A stretch of DNA of 64,000 nucleotides from Ignelater luminosus (GCA_011009095.1 VTPC01090562.1:186001-250000); one strand, 5' to 3'; numbered from the stretch's first letter, positions 41,816 through 52,435 are shown. The notes: generated from the sequence alone by a model not told the origin. Made by a program: numbers and translations.

Positions 41816-41981
41816 CAAAGCCAACTGATTTTGAAATAGAGTACCGACACGAAACAGAAAACGAATGCAAATTGAGCTCAATAACGATTTTTTCTACGCT
41901 AGAGGCTCTGTTGTTATTGAGCTCAAATTACGATCGTCTTTTGTTTGGTGTCGGTACTTTGTCTCATAATCAACTGGATTT
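41816..41981. mobile_element. Long-TIR element A, copy 3, internally deleted
   Basis: Only the two terminal arms remain, nearly back to back: CAAAGCCAACTGATTTTGAA and the inverted AATCAACTGGATTTG, sharing ATTGAGCTCAATAACGA-type sequence. Confidence 0.65.
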
Positions 41982-41991
41982 GATAGTGGAA

Positions 41992-42405
41992 CAAGATACA
42001 TAAATAATAGTATGCTGTGAAAGGTACGTTTCCCGTTTCCTCCACGGTTTTTAAACGACAGGTTGCGCGTTGGCATATTTAACGGACTCAAATGATCAGC
42101 TGGCCAGCGTATGAAACAACTGTCACGTCCAAGAACCGTGCGTTTCTCGTACAACGAGTTACATCACAAATGGCGGCTAAAATACGCATCTTCAAAACGT
42201 GTTCAAATCACATTCAAAACTACCGTTACAGCAATCCATTCTTAAGAATTTCTTGATTTCCAACATGTAAGTTGTTATAAGATAATGAAGATAACATTGC
42301 TTACGTTAGTCTAACTCTAATTCGCTAGATCACAAATGGCTGCTAATCGTTGCTAATAGAATGATCTACCCTATCATATTACACTATTATTATTTCTGGG
42401 CCTTG
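41992..42405. mobile_element. hAT-type MITE, diverged copy
   Basis: Left end CAAGATACATAAATAATAGT and right end the complement of CAAGGCCCAGAAATAATAAT; related to 52180-52427. Interior contains two CACAAATGGCKGCTAA motifs. Flanks no longer match. Confidence 0.55.
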
Positions 42406-43024
42406 AAGAGGGGACGCAACACAAACGCGAATAGAAACGTAAACGTGAAGAAAATAAATCTATGTAAATCTTCAGTTGTTTTGACAGGATGGTGGCTGAT
42501 GTAATAACCAACATAGCATGTTTGCGTTACCGTATTTGTTAATAGTTAATAATGTCAATCGTGAATCTCTCTTGAAATGTCCATGTGACGTCGTAGCATA
42601 GGAATGGAAAGAGTTTGGGAGGTAAACAAGAGTTATTTGTTATAGGCTACAGCACTGTTTTTACATGTGTTTTTTTTTACTTTCTAAACCAAAATATGTA
42701 AACAAGTAAAAATAAGAACCAGTAAATCAGCGATATTAGTATTTTTTATTTTGATAAATTCTCCTCTCTCTAAACCAATAGATTGAGAAGAGACCTATGT
42801 ATTTACTAGAACAGCAAGAAAAGAATGAAACAGTGCAGTTTGCTTTTATGCGCTCGCTACAGTTCCAAATTGGAAACGTTTCCAAATGATTTTAAAACTC
42901 ATTTATGATAAAACTACTTCTAAAATAGTTGTTTATGTATTTAACTATTTATAATCCCTAAAATAATTGTTTTAGGGCTAAATATTTTACGAATTAATTT
43001 TATTTTGTTCCTAAGTAACACATA
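42406..43024. other. Intergenic, nothing recognised
   Basis: AT-rich with no ORF or repeat boundary identified. Confidence 0.35.
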
Positions 43025-43283
43025 CAGCGCGACCAACCTCAGAAAAGCCCCGGAAAATATGCGAACAAATTTCAATAACAAACAACGTCGACCAATCAGA
43101 AGCGTAATTTTACTCGAGTACATTAACTTACAAAAAGTTGTCTTAAATCTATTACATGTTATTGTCGGTATTTAGTTTTACTTAAATTTCCCGCCGGAAG
43201 ATTTTTGGATGCGAGTGTTTTTGGTTAACATATAGCTTCCCCGTACACGCCCACTCAGGGCTTTTCTGAGGTTGATCGAGCTG
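43025..43283. mobile_element. mariner-type MITE, TA target duplication
   Basis: 259 bp. Ends CAGCGCGACCAACCTCAGAA and inverted CAGCTCGATCAACCTCAGAA, about 26 bp paired with few mismatches, flanked by TA at 43023-43024 and 43284-43285. Confidence 0.75.
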
Positions 43284-44265
43284 TAGTAACCGTAACATGC
43301 AATGCAAATAATATATGCAAAATTATAAATTTTCAATATTTTATTAAATTCGTAAGCAGGTTTACCAAAACATATTGTGTTTAATAAGGACCTAAAATGA
43401 TATTTTTGTGGATTAACCAGGGATACTAGGAGACAAGGCGAGGTATTTTGATATCTAAAAATTTCATTAATATTTTAAAAATGTCATTTTCTCTTCACTC
43501 TCCACAGGTCCCGAAGATGCAACTTTCTGAACCCATCTCATATCTCTTTAAATTCTCTGCTATTGCCTTAAAGCATGTATTAAGATTGTTTTAGCTTTAT
43601 GAGATTGTAAAATCGTTATTATTGCATTATCCAAGTTTATGTTTTTGAATTTAACATACAACGAATATTTTTATGATTATTTTATCTCATGCATTAGGTT
43701 TTTAATCACGGTTTAAATGGTTTCCGAGACTTAGGTAGCAATGAGGTAATTTACTTTCCGATGCACTTTTTACGTCAGTTAATATCTTAAACTAGGAATT
43801 AACCTTGAGCTAACATTGCATAATTCAAATAAAATTTTTGGAATGCTATGTCTACAATTAAATTCTATTAGTTACAAAAAAAAAACTTAAAGAAAAGTTA
43901 GTTTTAAGAGTATGGTCTTTAATTCTCCCAATTAACCAATCTACATAAATAGAAAAATTAGTTTATCATCTTCTTCCTGGAACAGATTCTTCCTATCCTA
44001 TTTATTACAACTTTAGGAATGTAAAATTGTTGCTACATTAGATGATTAAGATTCGGTACTTTTTTTTGTAAAATACAATGTAAATTACCTAATTAACAAC
44101 TTCTTTTCCTTTTAATATAAAAATGATATAATTTTTATGGTGTAACATGTAATTTGTAAACTTTACACTTTAAGATTTAATTCTTCGAATATTGTTATTA
44201 AACTGTTAACATTTACAGTTATTCTTAAACGAAAAAAGAAACTCTTATTGTTTATTATTATTCTT

Positions 44266-44271
44266 TTTATT
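44266..44271 (-). terminator. Ancestral poly(A) signal of cecropin B, displaced by the mariner
   Basis: AATAAA on the minus strand in TTAATAAAAAG, aligned with TTAATAAAAG at 49914-49923 downstream of cecropin C. The mariner sits immediately 5' of it in the gene's direction. Confidence 0.6.
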
Positions 44272-44275
44272 AATA

Positions 44276-45580
44276 AAGGGTTTTCCAATAAGAGGTGTTA
44301 TTTTGATATTCAAAGAAAAGTGCCATTTTTTAATATAAATGATCGGATGTTTATTTCATTATAAAGAGGAAGGTATGCCGTTAATAGTGGAAAATAACAT
44401 CAGGCAAATGACCACCACGACCACGCTTACAGGACAATATCCTTTTCATGAAATTTTCCATAACCAAATCGCAAAGTGGCTGCCCTATGTCCTCGATAGC
44501 CTCACGAATTCCATCTTTGAGGTCTTGAATCGACGCTGGGCTGTTGGCGTAGACCTTCTCTTTCACGTGGCCCCAAAGAAAGAAGTCGCAAGGTGTTAAA
44601 TCACAAGATCTCGGTGGCCAATTGTGATCACCTCTTCGAGAGATAACACGGTCCGGAAACTTTTTCCGTAAAAGATCAATGGTTTCGTTGCTTGTGTGGC
44701 ACGTAGCGCCGTCTTGTTGAAAGTAAACGTTGTCCAGATCAATACCATCCAATTCCGGCCATAAAAAATCGTTAATCATCTCTCGATAGCGCAATCCAGT
44801 CACCGTAACTGTTGCTCCAGCCTCATTTTCGAAAAAGTAAGGTCCAATGACTCCGCCGGACCATAAACCGCACCAAACAGTCACACGTTGAGGATAGAGA
44901 GACTTTTCAACAATAACTCTTGGATTTTCTGAGCCCCAGATCCGACAATTTTGCTTGTTGACGAAGCCACCGAGGTGGAAATGGGCCTCATCACTCAAGA
45001 TGATTTTTCGATGGAATTCTGGATCATTTTCATGCATTTCAACGACCCAATCAGCAAAGACACGACGTTGTTGATGATCGGCCGGCTTGAGTTCTTGTGT
45101 TAACTGGACTTTATAAGCCTTAAGACCCAAATCTTTATGCAAAATACGGTGTAATGACGTTTGTGGAATGGCTGATTCCAAAGAACGACGAGGAATGGAC
45201 AAACCTGGGTTTTCTTTAACACTTTCGGCTACAACAGCAATATTCTCGGCTGTTCTTGAGCGACGTGCACGGGTTTTATTCTTCACATCACTAAGTTGTC
45301 CCAAGAGCTCGAATTTTTTCACCAATTTCTGTATTGCGGTCCGACAAGGTGCTTCACGGTGACCCAAAAATGTTCGAGTTTTACGAACCGTCTCTGCCAA
45401 ATTTTCACCATTTTTATAGTGAATTTTAATAATTTCAATGCGTTGTTGAAGCGTGTATCGTTCCATATTTATTAATGGCGTAGTTTCTACTTGTCAAATG
45501 TCAAAAAATGATAGCTTCAAAAGTGACATCTACCGAAATAGCGGGCTATTCAAAATAACACCTCTTATTGGAAAACCCTT
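44276..45580 (-). mobile_element. Complete DD41D mariner-type transposon in the 3' end of cecropin B
   Basis: 1305 bp with 31-bp perfect inverted repeats starting AAGGGTTTTCCAATAAGAGG and TA on both sides (44274-44275, 45581-45582). The paralogous position in the other arm reads TTAATACTATGCC (minus sense there) with a single TA, an empty site. Transcription orientation is the same as cecropin B. Confidence 0.94.
44381..45466 (-). CDS. DD41D mariner-family transposase, intact
   Basis: 361 residues from MERYTLQQRIEIIKIHYKNG, the common insect DUF4817-type N-terminal HTH; then a second HTH region (TSLHRILHKDLGLKAYKVQL). Catalytic residues: Asp in IILSDEAHFHLGG, Asp in YFQQDGATCHT, Asp in CDLTPCDFFLWGHVKEKVY, 41 residues between the last two. 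No stops or frameshifts. AATAAA on the minus strand at 44350-44355 lies just past the stop and could serve as poly(A) signal for both this ORF and a cecropin B readthrough transcript. Confidence 0.93.
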   Translation of the reverse strand: MERYTLQQRIEIIKIHYKNGENLAETVRKTRTFLGHREAPCRTAIQKLVKKFELLGQLSDVKNKTRARRSRTAENIAVVAESVKENPGLSIPRRSLESAIPQTSLHRILHKDLGLKAYKVQLTQELKPADHQQRRVFADWVVEMHENDPEFHRKIILSDEAHFHLGGFVNKQNCRIWGSENPRVIVEKSLYPQRVTVWCGLWSGGVIGPYFFENEAGATVTVTGLRYREMINDFLWPELDGIDLDNVYFQQDGATCHTSNETIDLLRKKFPDRVISRRGDHNWPPRSCDLTPCDFFLWGHVKEKVYANSPASIQDLKDGIREAIEDIGQPLCDLVMENFMKRILSCKRGRGGHLPDVIFHY

Positions 45581-45719
45581 TACTATGCTGAGTACAATGT
45601 AACTTTGTAGGTAAACAAATAAATTAAGTAACTATAGTAGGTACACACATATTTTGGCACAAAACTCTTACAATTAAGCGTTATGAATAATACTTTAGGT
45701 ATAAAATAAGATGCAATAA

Positions 45720-46025
45720 TTATTTCTTTCCAGTTTTAACTACTGCTTGGTATCCTTGGATTACAGGAAGTGCTTTTTGAGCAGCGTTGAACACATTCTT
45801 TCCAGCCTTTTCCTGAAATATCGAGAACAGAACTATTAATTTAAATTGAAAGAAAATAAAAAAGTTTAATTGTGGAAATGCTCATTTTTAATACGAAACT
45901 ATTTTAAAAAGAAATAAAAATTTATTACTTACAATCTTTTTCCACCCTTTCCACCTAGCTTCCGTTTGACCCAAGAAAGCAGCAAGGATACAGAGGGTGA
46001 ACACAAATACAAGTGAGAACTTCAT
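45720..46025 (-). CDS. Cecropin B, antimicrobial peptide precursor
   Basis: Exon 1 is 46025-45933 (31 codons), exon 2 is 45812-45720 (30 codons plus TAA), phase 0 intron. Precursor 61 residues: signal [20 protein letters not shown] to TEA, mature 38 residues starting [20 protein letters not shown], Pro-hinge ALPVIQGY, ending KTGKK. Mature peptide differs from gene C only at residue 1 (Arg versus Lys). Only 139 bp of original 3' sequence remain before the mariner, with no AATAAA or ATTAAA on this strand. Shares the diverged palindrome with gene C. Confidence 0.95.
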
Positions 46026-46111
46026 CTTGAGATTCTTGAGTTTGTGAGATCGGAAATGGTTTGTTATTTGGAGAGCCACACTTCTTGTGTCGTTGTTGTT
46101 GGTCTTGAATG

Positions 46112-46187
46112 CTTTTATAGTAGAAATGCCAATAAAGTGAGCTTTATCGACAAGTGTAAAATGCGAATTGTGAAAAGGGAAGTCCCC
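46112..46187 (-). promoter_or_regulatory. Cecropin B promoter: TATA box and kappaB site
   Basis: Minus-strand TATAAAAG at 46112-46119 and GGGGACTTCCC at 46177-46187, 57 bp apart. The 11-mer is a full NF-kappaB-type palindromic site. Confidence 0.82.
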
Positions 46188-46554
46188 TCGCATGAATTTA
46201 CTATTCTTAAAGAATATTTTCTTTTGCCTGGAATAACCCGTATTTAGCTTATCTAGGAGATTTCTAGTATTTAGTGTTTCTGTTAAATGATAAGCATTTA
46301 ATAAGTAAACCGTTAATTTAGATTTTTGTTTATGTTTATTGTTTGAGCTATATTTATCCCAGTTTACAGATTATTTTAATTACTAATTAGAGTAATCTAA
46401 AATCTATTTCGTCTGCAGCTTTTATGTTTGATCTAATTTGCATAATAAAACATATATGACGTCTGCATCCATTCAGGAAAAATTCCGCATGTGGTATCGT
46501 ATTTCATAGTCTGATAAATCATATAATTAAGTTTAATAATTAAATTGAATATTA

Positions 46555-46885
46555 TAGTATTCCAAAAGATATAGTGCTTTTATGACTACGACTAAATTGC
46601 TACTTAGCTTACAGTAAATTTTACAAGTTCTTCACAACAGGGTGTCTTAGATCCGCTAACCTGTAAAGACCTTTTCTAACATTGCGTAGAGCCGTATTGA
46701 GATAAGTTTTATTTTCATAAATACTTTTAAACTAAATTGTTGGAAAAATGAATTATTTCAATACGGTCCTTGTTTTACCCAATCGTCTCTGACACGTGCC
46801 ACTATTTGTTGATTTTTATGAGGGACCCGCTGTGAAATACCTAAGTAGTCAAAATCATAAACGCACTATATCTTTTAGAATACTA
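46555..46885. mobile_element. 331-bp mariner-type MITE with proven empty site
   Basis: Ends TAGTATTCCAAAAGATATAG and inverted TAGTATTCTAAAAGATATAG, about 32 bp paired. TA flanks at 46553-46554 and 46886-46887. The other arm reads AATATTAGAACATTTT without it. It lies about 370 bp upstream of the cecropin B kappaB site. Confidence 0.88.
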
Positions 46886-46922
46886 TAGGACATTTTATCT
46901 CAATGACTCTTTATAAAAGCCT

Positions 46923-48645
46923 GGGTGATTGACAGAATTCATGCTCTTGTAGTAGGTATTGCTTTCTTAAGGTCATAGGTACCCTTGCCAGAAATTATCA
47001 AAAATATATAAATTTTGTCAAGAAGATTACAATTAAACAGATTCCAGATACATGAGGGGTCATAACCCACTAATTGTTCCTATTATCAGTATTAAAAGTT
47101 TAATTATCTTTTAATTTAAAGAATTGAGATCTACTTTTTTATTGACCTGTAAGTATAATAAATTGTCAATTAAAGTAATTTTTTAACATTTCAAGCGAAG
47201 TCCGTACCTACTTAAGCAAATGTTTACGCAAACATGGATAACTTTTTCTATAGAAACTTATTTTCATAATAGCCGTCGCGCCGTCTAGAAAACGGAGAGT
47301 AGTACCCGTATAAGACAGAGTTTTCCTCTTACTGTATTTAATGGCATTCAGTTTAGAAACACCAATAAAATGCTTTTGAAGAACTGATCTGTAGGTAGAA
47401 GTATAAAGGATCGCCTTGTGTAAGAACGGAAAATGCGTTATTCTTATTAATAACGTTTTTAAATATAGAGTGCAAAGAGAACTCAATTCTTCCATAAAAA
47501 GACTATCTTGGCAACTGATGTAAGTTGTTCTACATTGCACAGATGTTCCCTATCTAAATGGGACGTGAGTTGTAACATCCACTACTGGAATCTGAAAGTC
47601 TAAAATTATCTAAATCTGATTTTGGATTCCCAACTTACAATGTATTCTGAAATATTGAAACGTCCTCATTAGGTCGATGCTTATATACGCTGCAGAAATA
47701 ATACATGTCCAAGTTTTTGTTTGTCTTGTAGTATACATGTTTTAGGCTTTTAATAATATCCATCATTTCATGAAATGGCTAGGAATTTCTTATAAAGTCT
47801 ATTTTTCATGGAGTTGAGATTATTACATTATCGTTATTATTATGAAATGCCAAGCCAACAGATTTCAATTTCGCTACTTGACCAATTGAGCTCATCTAGC
47901 CATTTTATGTAATGCTGTTGTTTAAGGGTCATATTCACAAAATATAATTATTCTGTGTTATTACCATAGAAACGAATTGTGCCTTTTTTTTCTTATTATT
48001 TCTATGATAAAATTATAGACATATATTCTAAAAAATGTAGGTGTATAGAGCTTTCTTATAAGTAAACAATAAATAAAGATATGTGTTTTACTTTAATTAG
48101 TCATATTTTATTTCAATTTTGTACATCTAGACATCTGATAACCCTAACGATTACAGTAGTAAGAACCTCACTCCACGCCACTGCCTTCGGAACCATACCT
48201 AATTAAATGAAATAAGATTTTTCAAAAGAAGAAATTACGACGTAGGATCTAAAAGAGGATTTGCCACAGAAACTATCTTCCCGACAGCAAGAAAACCCAG
48301 AAATAATGTAAGATAAGGAAGAACAATAAAGACTTTTACTAATATGAACCGGTAAACACATTCCTACTTTACAAAGAATAAGAATAAACAAAAATCACTA
48401 AGTGATTATTAGATTCTGAAATTATAATTAAACAGGTACGACCGACGATAAAAGATGTCTTAAAGATTGATAGATAGACTCACAGAAATCACCTAACATT
48501 AACCCAGGAAAATGACAAGGAAAACTAACTTGGGTTAATTAAAATTCAACGAAATAAAATAAAAATAATACAACAAAATAATAAGAAAATTGAATGTAAG
48601 AATATCTTTTCATAAACCTTTACAACCCATTTTGGATTTTAAGAA
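46923..48645. other. Unique spacer between the palindrome arms
   Basis: 1.7 kb of AT-rich DNA between the two head-to-head cecropin genes. No third gene or bidirectional regulatory element is obvious. AAGCCAACAGATTTCAATTT near 47851 is a weak relic of element A. Confidence 0.5.
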
Positions 48646-49294
48646 AGGCTTTTATAAAGAGTCATTGAGATAAAATGTTCTAATATTAAATTTATTATTG
48701 AACTTAATTATATGATTTATCAGACTATGAAATACGATACCATATGCAGAATTTTTTTCTGAATCGATTGATTAAAGAAAAAATACCACTTGAGTGTGCA
48801 AAAATTGAGTGATTTGTGCAGATGTTTACGTAACTATAAAGATTTTTTGATTTTGTAGAATTTTACTTCCTGGTCGTTAATATACATTCTCTATAAATTT
48901 CACATCTAGACATATAACTTGGGACACCCTGCATACTACGTGTCCCAGTTCCTATTTGTCTTGTATCTATATTAGTTTCCGAATTTTTCAAATTAGTAAA
49001 TTGTTTTATACAAAATAAGTTTGATCTTTATAGTTTTATTACGCAAATTAACTCAAACATAAAAGCCTTAGACACACTAGATTTTAGATTACTCTGATTA
49101 ATCATTATAATAATCTGTAGACTGGGATAAATCTAGCTCAAACAATAAACATCAACAAAAATCTAAATTAACAGTTTACTTATTAAATGCTTATCTAATA
49201 ATAAAAACATTAAACAATAACACTATTAAATAAGCTAAATGCGGGGTATTCCAGGCAAAAGAAAATATTCTTTAAGAATAGTAAACTCATGGGA

Positions 49295-49369
49295 GGGGAC
49301 TTCCCTTTTCACAGTTCTCATTTTACGCTTTCGGTAAAGCTCACATTATTGGCATTTCCACTATAAAAG
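49295..49369 (+). promoter_or_regulatory. Cecropin C promoter: kappaB site and TATA box
   Basis: GGGGACTTCCC at 49295-49305 and TATAAAAG at 49362-49369, 56 bp apart; ATG is 88 bp after the TATA box. Same arrangement as cecropins A and B. Confidence 0.82.
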
Positions 49370-49456
49370 GAATAAAGACCAACAATAACGACACAAGCAG
49401 TTTGGCTCTCCAAAATAACAAATCATTTCCGATCTCGAAAACTCAAGAATCTCAAG

Positions 49457-49774
49457 ATGAAGTTCTCACTTGTATTTGTGTTCACCCTCTGTATCGTTGC
49501 TGCTTTCTTGGGTCAAACGGAAGCTAAATGGAAAGGGTGGAAAAAGATTGTAAGTACTAAATTTCTCTTTCTTTTTAAAAAATAGAATTAAATATTTTCG
49601 TATTAAGAATGAGCATTTCCACAATTAAATTTCTTTATCTTCTTTCCGTTTAAATTAATAGTTCTGTTCGCTTTATTTCAGGAAAAAGCTGGAAAGAATG
49701 TATTCAACGCTGCACAAAAAGCACTTCCTGTAATCCAAGGATACCAAGCAGTAGTTAAAACTGGAAAGAAATAA
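49457..49774 (+). CDS. Cecropin C, antimicrobial peptide precursor
   Basis: Exon 1 is 49457-49549 and exon 2 is 49682-49774 (TAA), phase 0 intron of 132 bp with GTAAGT and CAG. 61-residue precursor: signal [20 protein letters not shown] to TEA, mature 38 residues starting [20 protein letters not shown] and ending KTGKK. Differs from gene B at Val-14 and Ala-22 neighbourhood of the signal and at mature residue 1. AATAAA at 49916-49921 is its poly(A) signal candidate. Confidence 0.95.
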
Positions 49775-49915
49775 TTGTTGCATCTTATTTTATATACCTA
49801 CAGTATTATATTCATTATGCTATATTGCATAAGAGTTTTGTGCCAAAATATGTAACTAGTTACTTAATTTATTTGTATACCTACTGATATTTAAATTACT
49901 ATTCGGCATAGTATT

Positions 49916-49921
49916 AATAAA
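49916..49921 (+). terminator. Cecropin C poly(A) signal
   Basis: AATAAA 142 bp after the stop codon, in the sequence that carries the mariner on the cecropin B side. Confidence 0.6.
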
Positions 49922-50590
49922 AGAGATAATATAGTAATCAATAAGAACTTTTTTCTAATAATGACTTTAAATGTTAAAAGTTTAATAATAATATTTAAAG
50001 AATTAAATCCAGCAAAGTTTACATCGTGAAAACATCATTTATATATTAAAAGGAAACGGAATTTGTAAAGTACGTTTACATATCTTAGTACCGAATGTTA
50101 ATCATCTAATCCTTGTACTGTAACAACTTGCATAGAAGGAATTTATTCTTGGAAGAAATGATAAACTAGTTTTCCTCTTCTTTATGTTATTTTTCTGATT
50201 AACAGAATTACTGTAACTATCGATATGAATGATATTCCAAAAATTTTATTTGAATTATACAATAATCAACAGGTCAGAAGTCAACTTCAATGTTAATTTG
50301 CTTTTTAAAATATTAACCGACGTAACAAGTGTAACAACAGAAAATAAATTGCAATTACCTCATTCGAGTTTCCGTTAAACTAGATACATTGAAAAGATCT
50401 TAAATAAGGAAAACCATATTTAAATCGTGATAATAAAATTGTGATTAAAAACCTAATCTATAAGATAATATAAGCGTAAAAGTATTTATTTAAAAAGCAA
50501 AAACTAATATAAACTTGAAATAATTCGATAATAACGATTTTACAAAATCATAAAACCAAAACAATATGCAATAGAGTGCAGATAGAATTT

Positions 50591-51279
50591 GAAATATTGC
50601 AATATCAATAACAATTAACATTACAGTATAAAACAGTTTGTTTGTTCAAACACGGCCAAGCCTGTATCTTTTGTTTAATACTCACGATAGAGCAAAAAAC
50701 TTTCAATAAAAGATGAATGTGATATGTTATTCCGTTAGTCAACTTTTTTTCTTAAATGGCACGATACATTTTTTGTTTCCCTATTAAATAAAGAATTTCT
50801 TCTTCTTTCTGGATATGTAAAAATATAGTCTTACATAACACAATTTTCAACATAAACGAATATTTATTGAACAATGTGAATATTATCAAATACCTAACAG
50901 AAAACACGGTAGATATTGGAAATCTTGTGATTATCTAAGAGACTGTCCAAGAAACGAGAAGATTAACTTTCTATTAAGATTGTTATAATCAGTTTAAGAC
51001 ATACAATCTACATAGTTACACTGTGTTATTTTCTAAATAATCTGTTCTTCTTTTCATTCTTATTGGAAGCGCACCCAGTACAGTCTGAGAATCGCTGCTT
51101 TAGGACAATCTATGTATAATAACATACCTTTATAAAATAAGCTTAGGTACAAGTTACAGGTTCCATTGATGTTTGGATGAAAGTAGATATATATTCTAAA
51201 AATTATTTTTTTTTCTATTTTCTAGACTAAATGTTCCTAAGCACCCAGTTATGTTTTGTACCTTGGCTTTTCTAATTAC
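50591..51279. other. Intergenic, nothing recognised
   Basis: AT-rich, no exon or repeat boundary seen. Confidence 0.35.
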
Positions 51280-51790
51280 AAACAATCGAGACTCTAAATA
51301 ATGTCACCAGCGTATAGTGATTAAACAAGTAGAATAACTCCCACAAAAAGCGGGAAATTAGCTTGACAACAAACCATCGATGTTAGATGATATTTTAGAA
51401 TCTATAATAGATGTCACGACGATTGAGAACCACACGTTGCCAATATTTTATTGTAATTGCGTGTAAACACTGATATACCTGGCGTATATTATTCTAATTT
51501 AGTTTGGTTTTTCTAAAACCTGAAATAAATAGTCTTAAATCGGTCAACTTTTATTTTTCACGTAGAAATCGCAGCTGTAGGCAGGAATGCGCTATTGCTT
51601 TTCGCAATTGTTGGCAACTGTGTAGAAAAACTACTGGTAGCTACTGACTATTATATGACGACATCTGTTGGAATATATCTATATTATCATCTAACCAGCC
51701 ATTCAAGATCATCCGTCGGCGTTTACAAAGATCAAAGGATTTTTGAAGAGTTGGTCTACTTGTTACTTGACATTGCATTTTAATGAAATT
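51280..51790 (+). repeat. Dispersed repeat E, copy 1
   Basis: Direct repeat of 53080-53590: CCAGCGTATAGT, AAAAAGCGGGAAA, ATAATAGATGTCACGACG, GCGACATCTGTT-like and TTTTTGAAGAGT blocks occur in the same order with indels. Confidence 0.55.
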
Positions 51791-52179
51791 AACATCAGAA
51801 TATATTTATATGTTAATTTTCTTAAAATTAAAGTTCTTAAATACGCTTTGGATATAACTGACAATTTACCATACATAACCGAAAAATGTATTACTTAGAG
51901 AAGGCAATATGACTCATCGGCGCAGAAACACTCAAGTGTTCGATCGAGTTCATTTTGCAAATAGGTATGCTACGCATCGCACTGACGTTCGTCTGTTTGC
52001 ACACGTGTTTGCAATTCGCTCTTCCGTCTTGTTTTGTTTGTGATACGTCTATGGCGACATACATTGGCTTCGATTTTGATTATTCACACTGCCTTCTTTA
52101 ACTGATACATTTTTACATGATGTGATATGATAACACGATAACTTGACAGTGACATTATTTAGTCTCGATTGTTTATAAC
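51791..52179. other. Intergenic, nothing recognised
   Basis: Slightly GC-richer stretch at 51940-52060 without ORF or motif that I can assign. Confidence 0.3.
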
Positions 52180-52427
52180 CAAGGTTCATAAATAATAGTG
52201 TGCTGTGAAATGCAGGTCTTTCCATCAGCTGCCATTTGTGATCGAAAAAGTTAGGATTAGATTAATGTAAATGATGTTATTTTCATATTTTATAACAATT
52301 TATGTTGGAAATCAAGAAATTCTTTAAAATTGATATTTTGGAATTAGTCGGCATTTCTGATCCAATTGCTAAGAGAAACGTGTAGGATGACCGACCTTTC
52401 ACAGCATACTATTATTTCTAAACCTTG
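52180..52427. mobile_element. hAT-type MITE with 8-bp target duplication
   Basis: 248 bp, ends CAAGGTTCATAAATAATAGT and inverted CAAGGTTTAGAAATAATAGT; about 30 bp paired. Flanks TTTATAAC (52172-52179) and TTTGTAAC (52428-52435) match at 7 of 8. Confidence 0.8.
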
Positions 52428-52435
52428 TTTGTAAC

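Larger units (their letters stand above)
43550..46922. repeat. Left arm of the cecropin inverted duplication
   Basis: Pairs in inverted orientation with 48646-50590. Landmarks: TGTAAAATCGTTATTAT (43607), TTTTTAATCACGRTTTAAA, CATAATTCAAATAAAATTTT (43820), ATTAGATGATTAA (44037), cecropin B, AATCTAAATTWACRGTTTAC (46300), TGGTATCGTATTTCATAGTC (46493), and CTCAATGACTCTTTATAAAA (46899). It holds two insertions absent from the other arm: 44276-45580 and 46555-46885. Confidence 0.85.
48646..50590. repeat. Right arm of the cecropin inverted duplication
   Basis: Inverted counterpart of 43550-46922, uninterrupted by the two transposons found there. Contains cecropin C. The homology fades at GAAATATTGCAATATC (50591 on) and at 48646 (AGGCTTTTATAAAGAGTC). 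Confidence 0.85.

Noticed and set aside
46044..46247. 67-residue plus-strand ORF
   Set aside because: Antisense of the cecropin B promoter and 5' UTR.
47208..47540. 110-residue minus-strand ORF in the palindrome spacer
   Set aside because: No signal peptide, no cecropin motifs, no splice sites and no recognisable domain; most likely chance.
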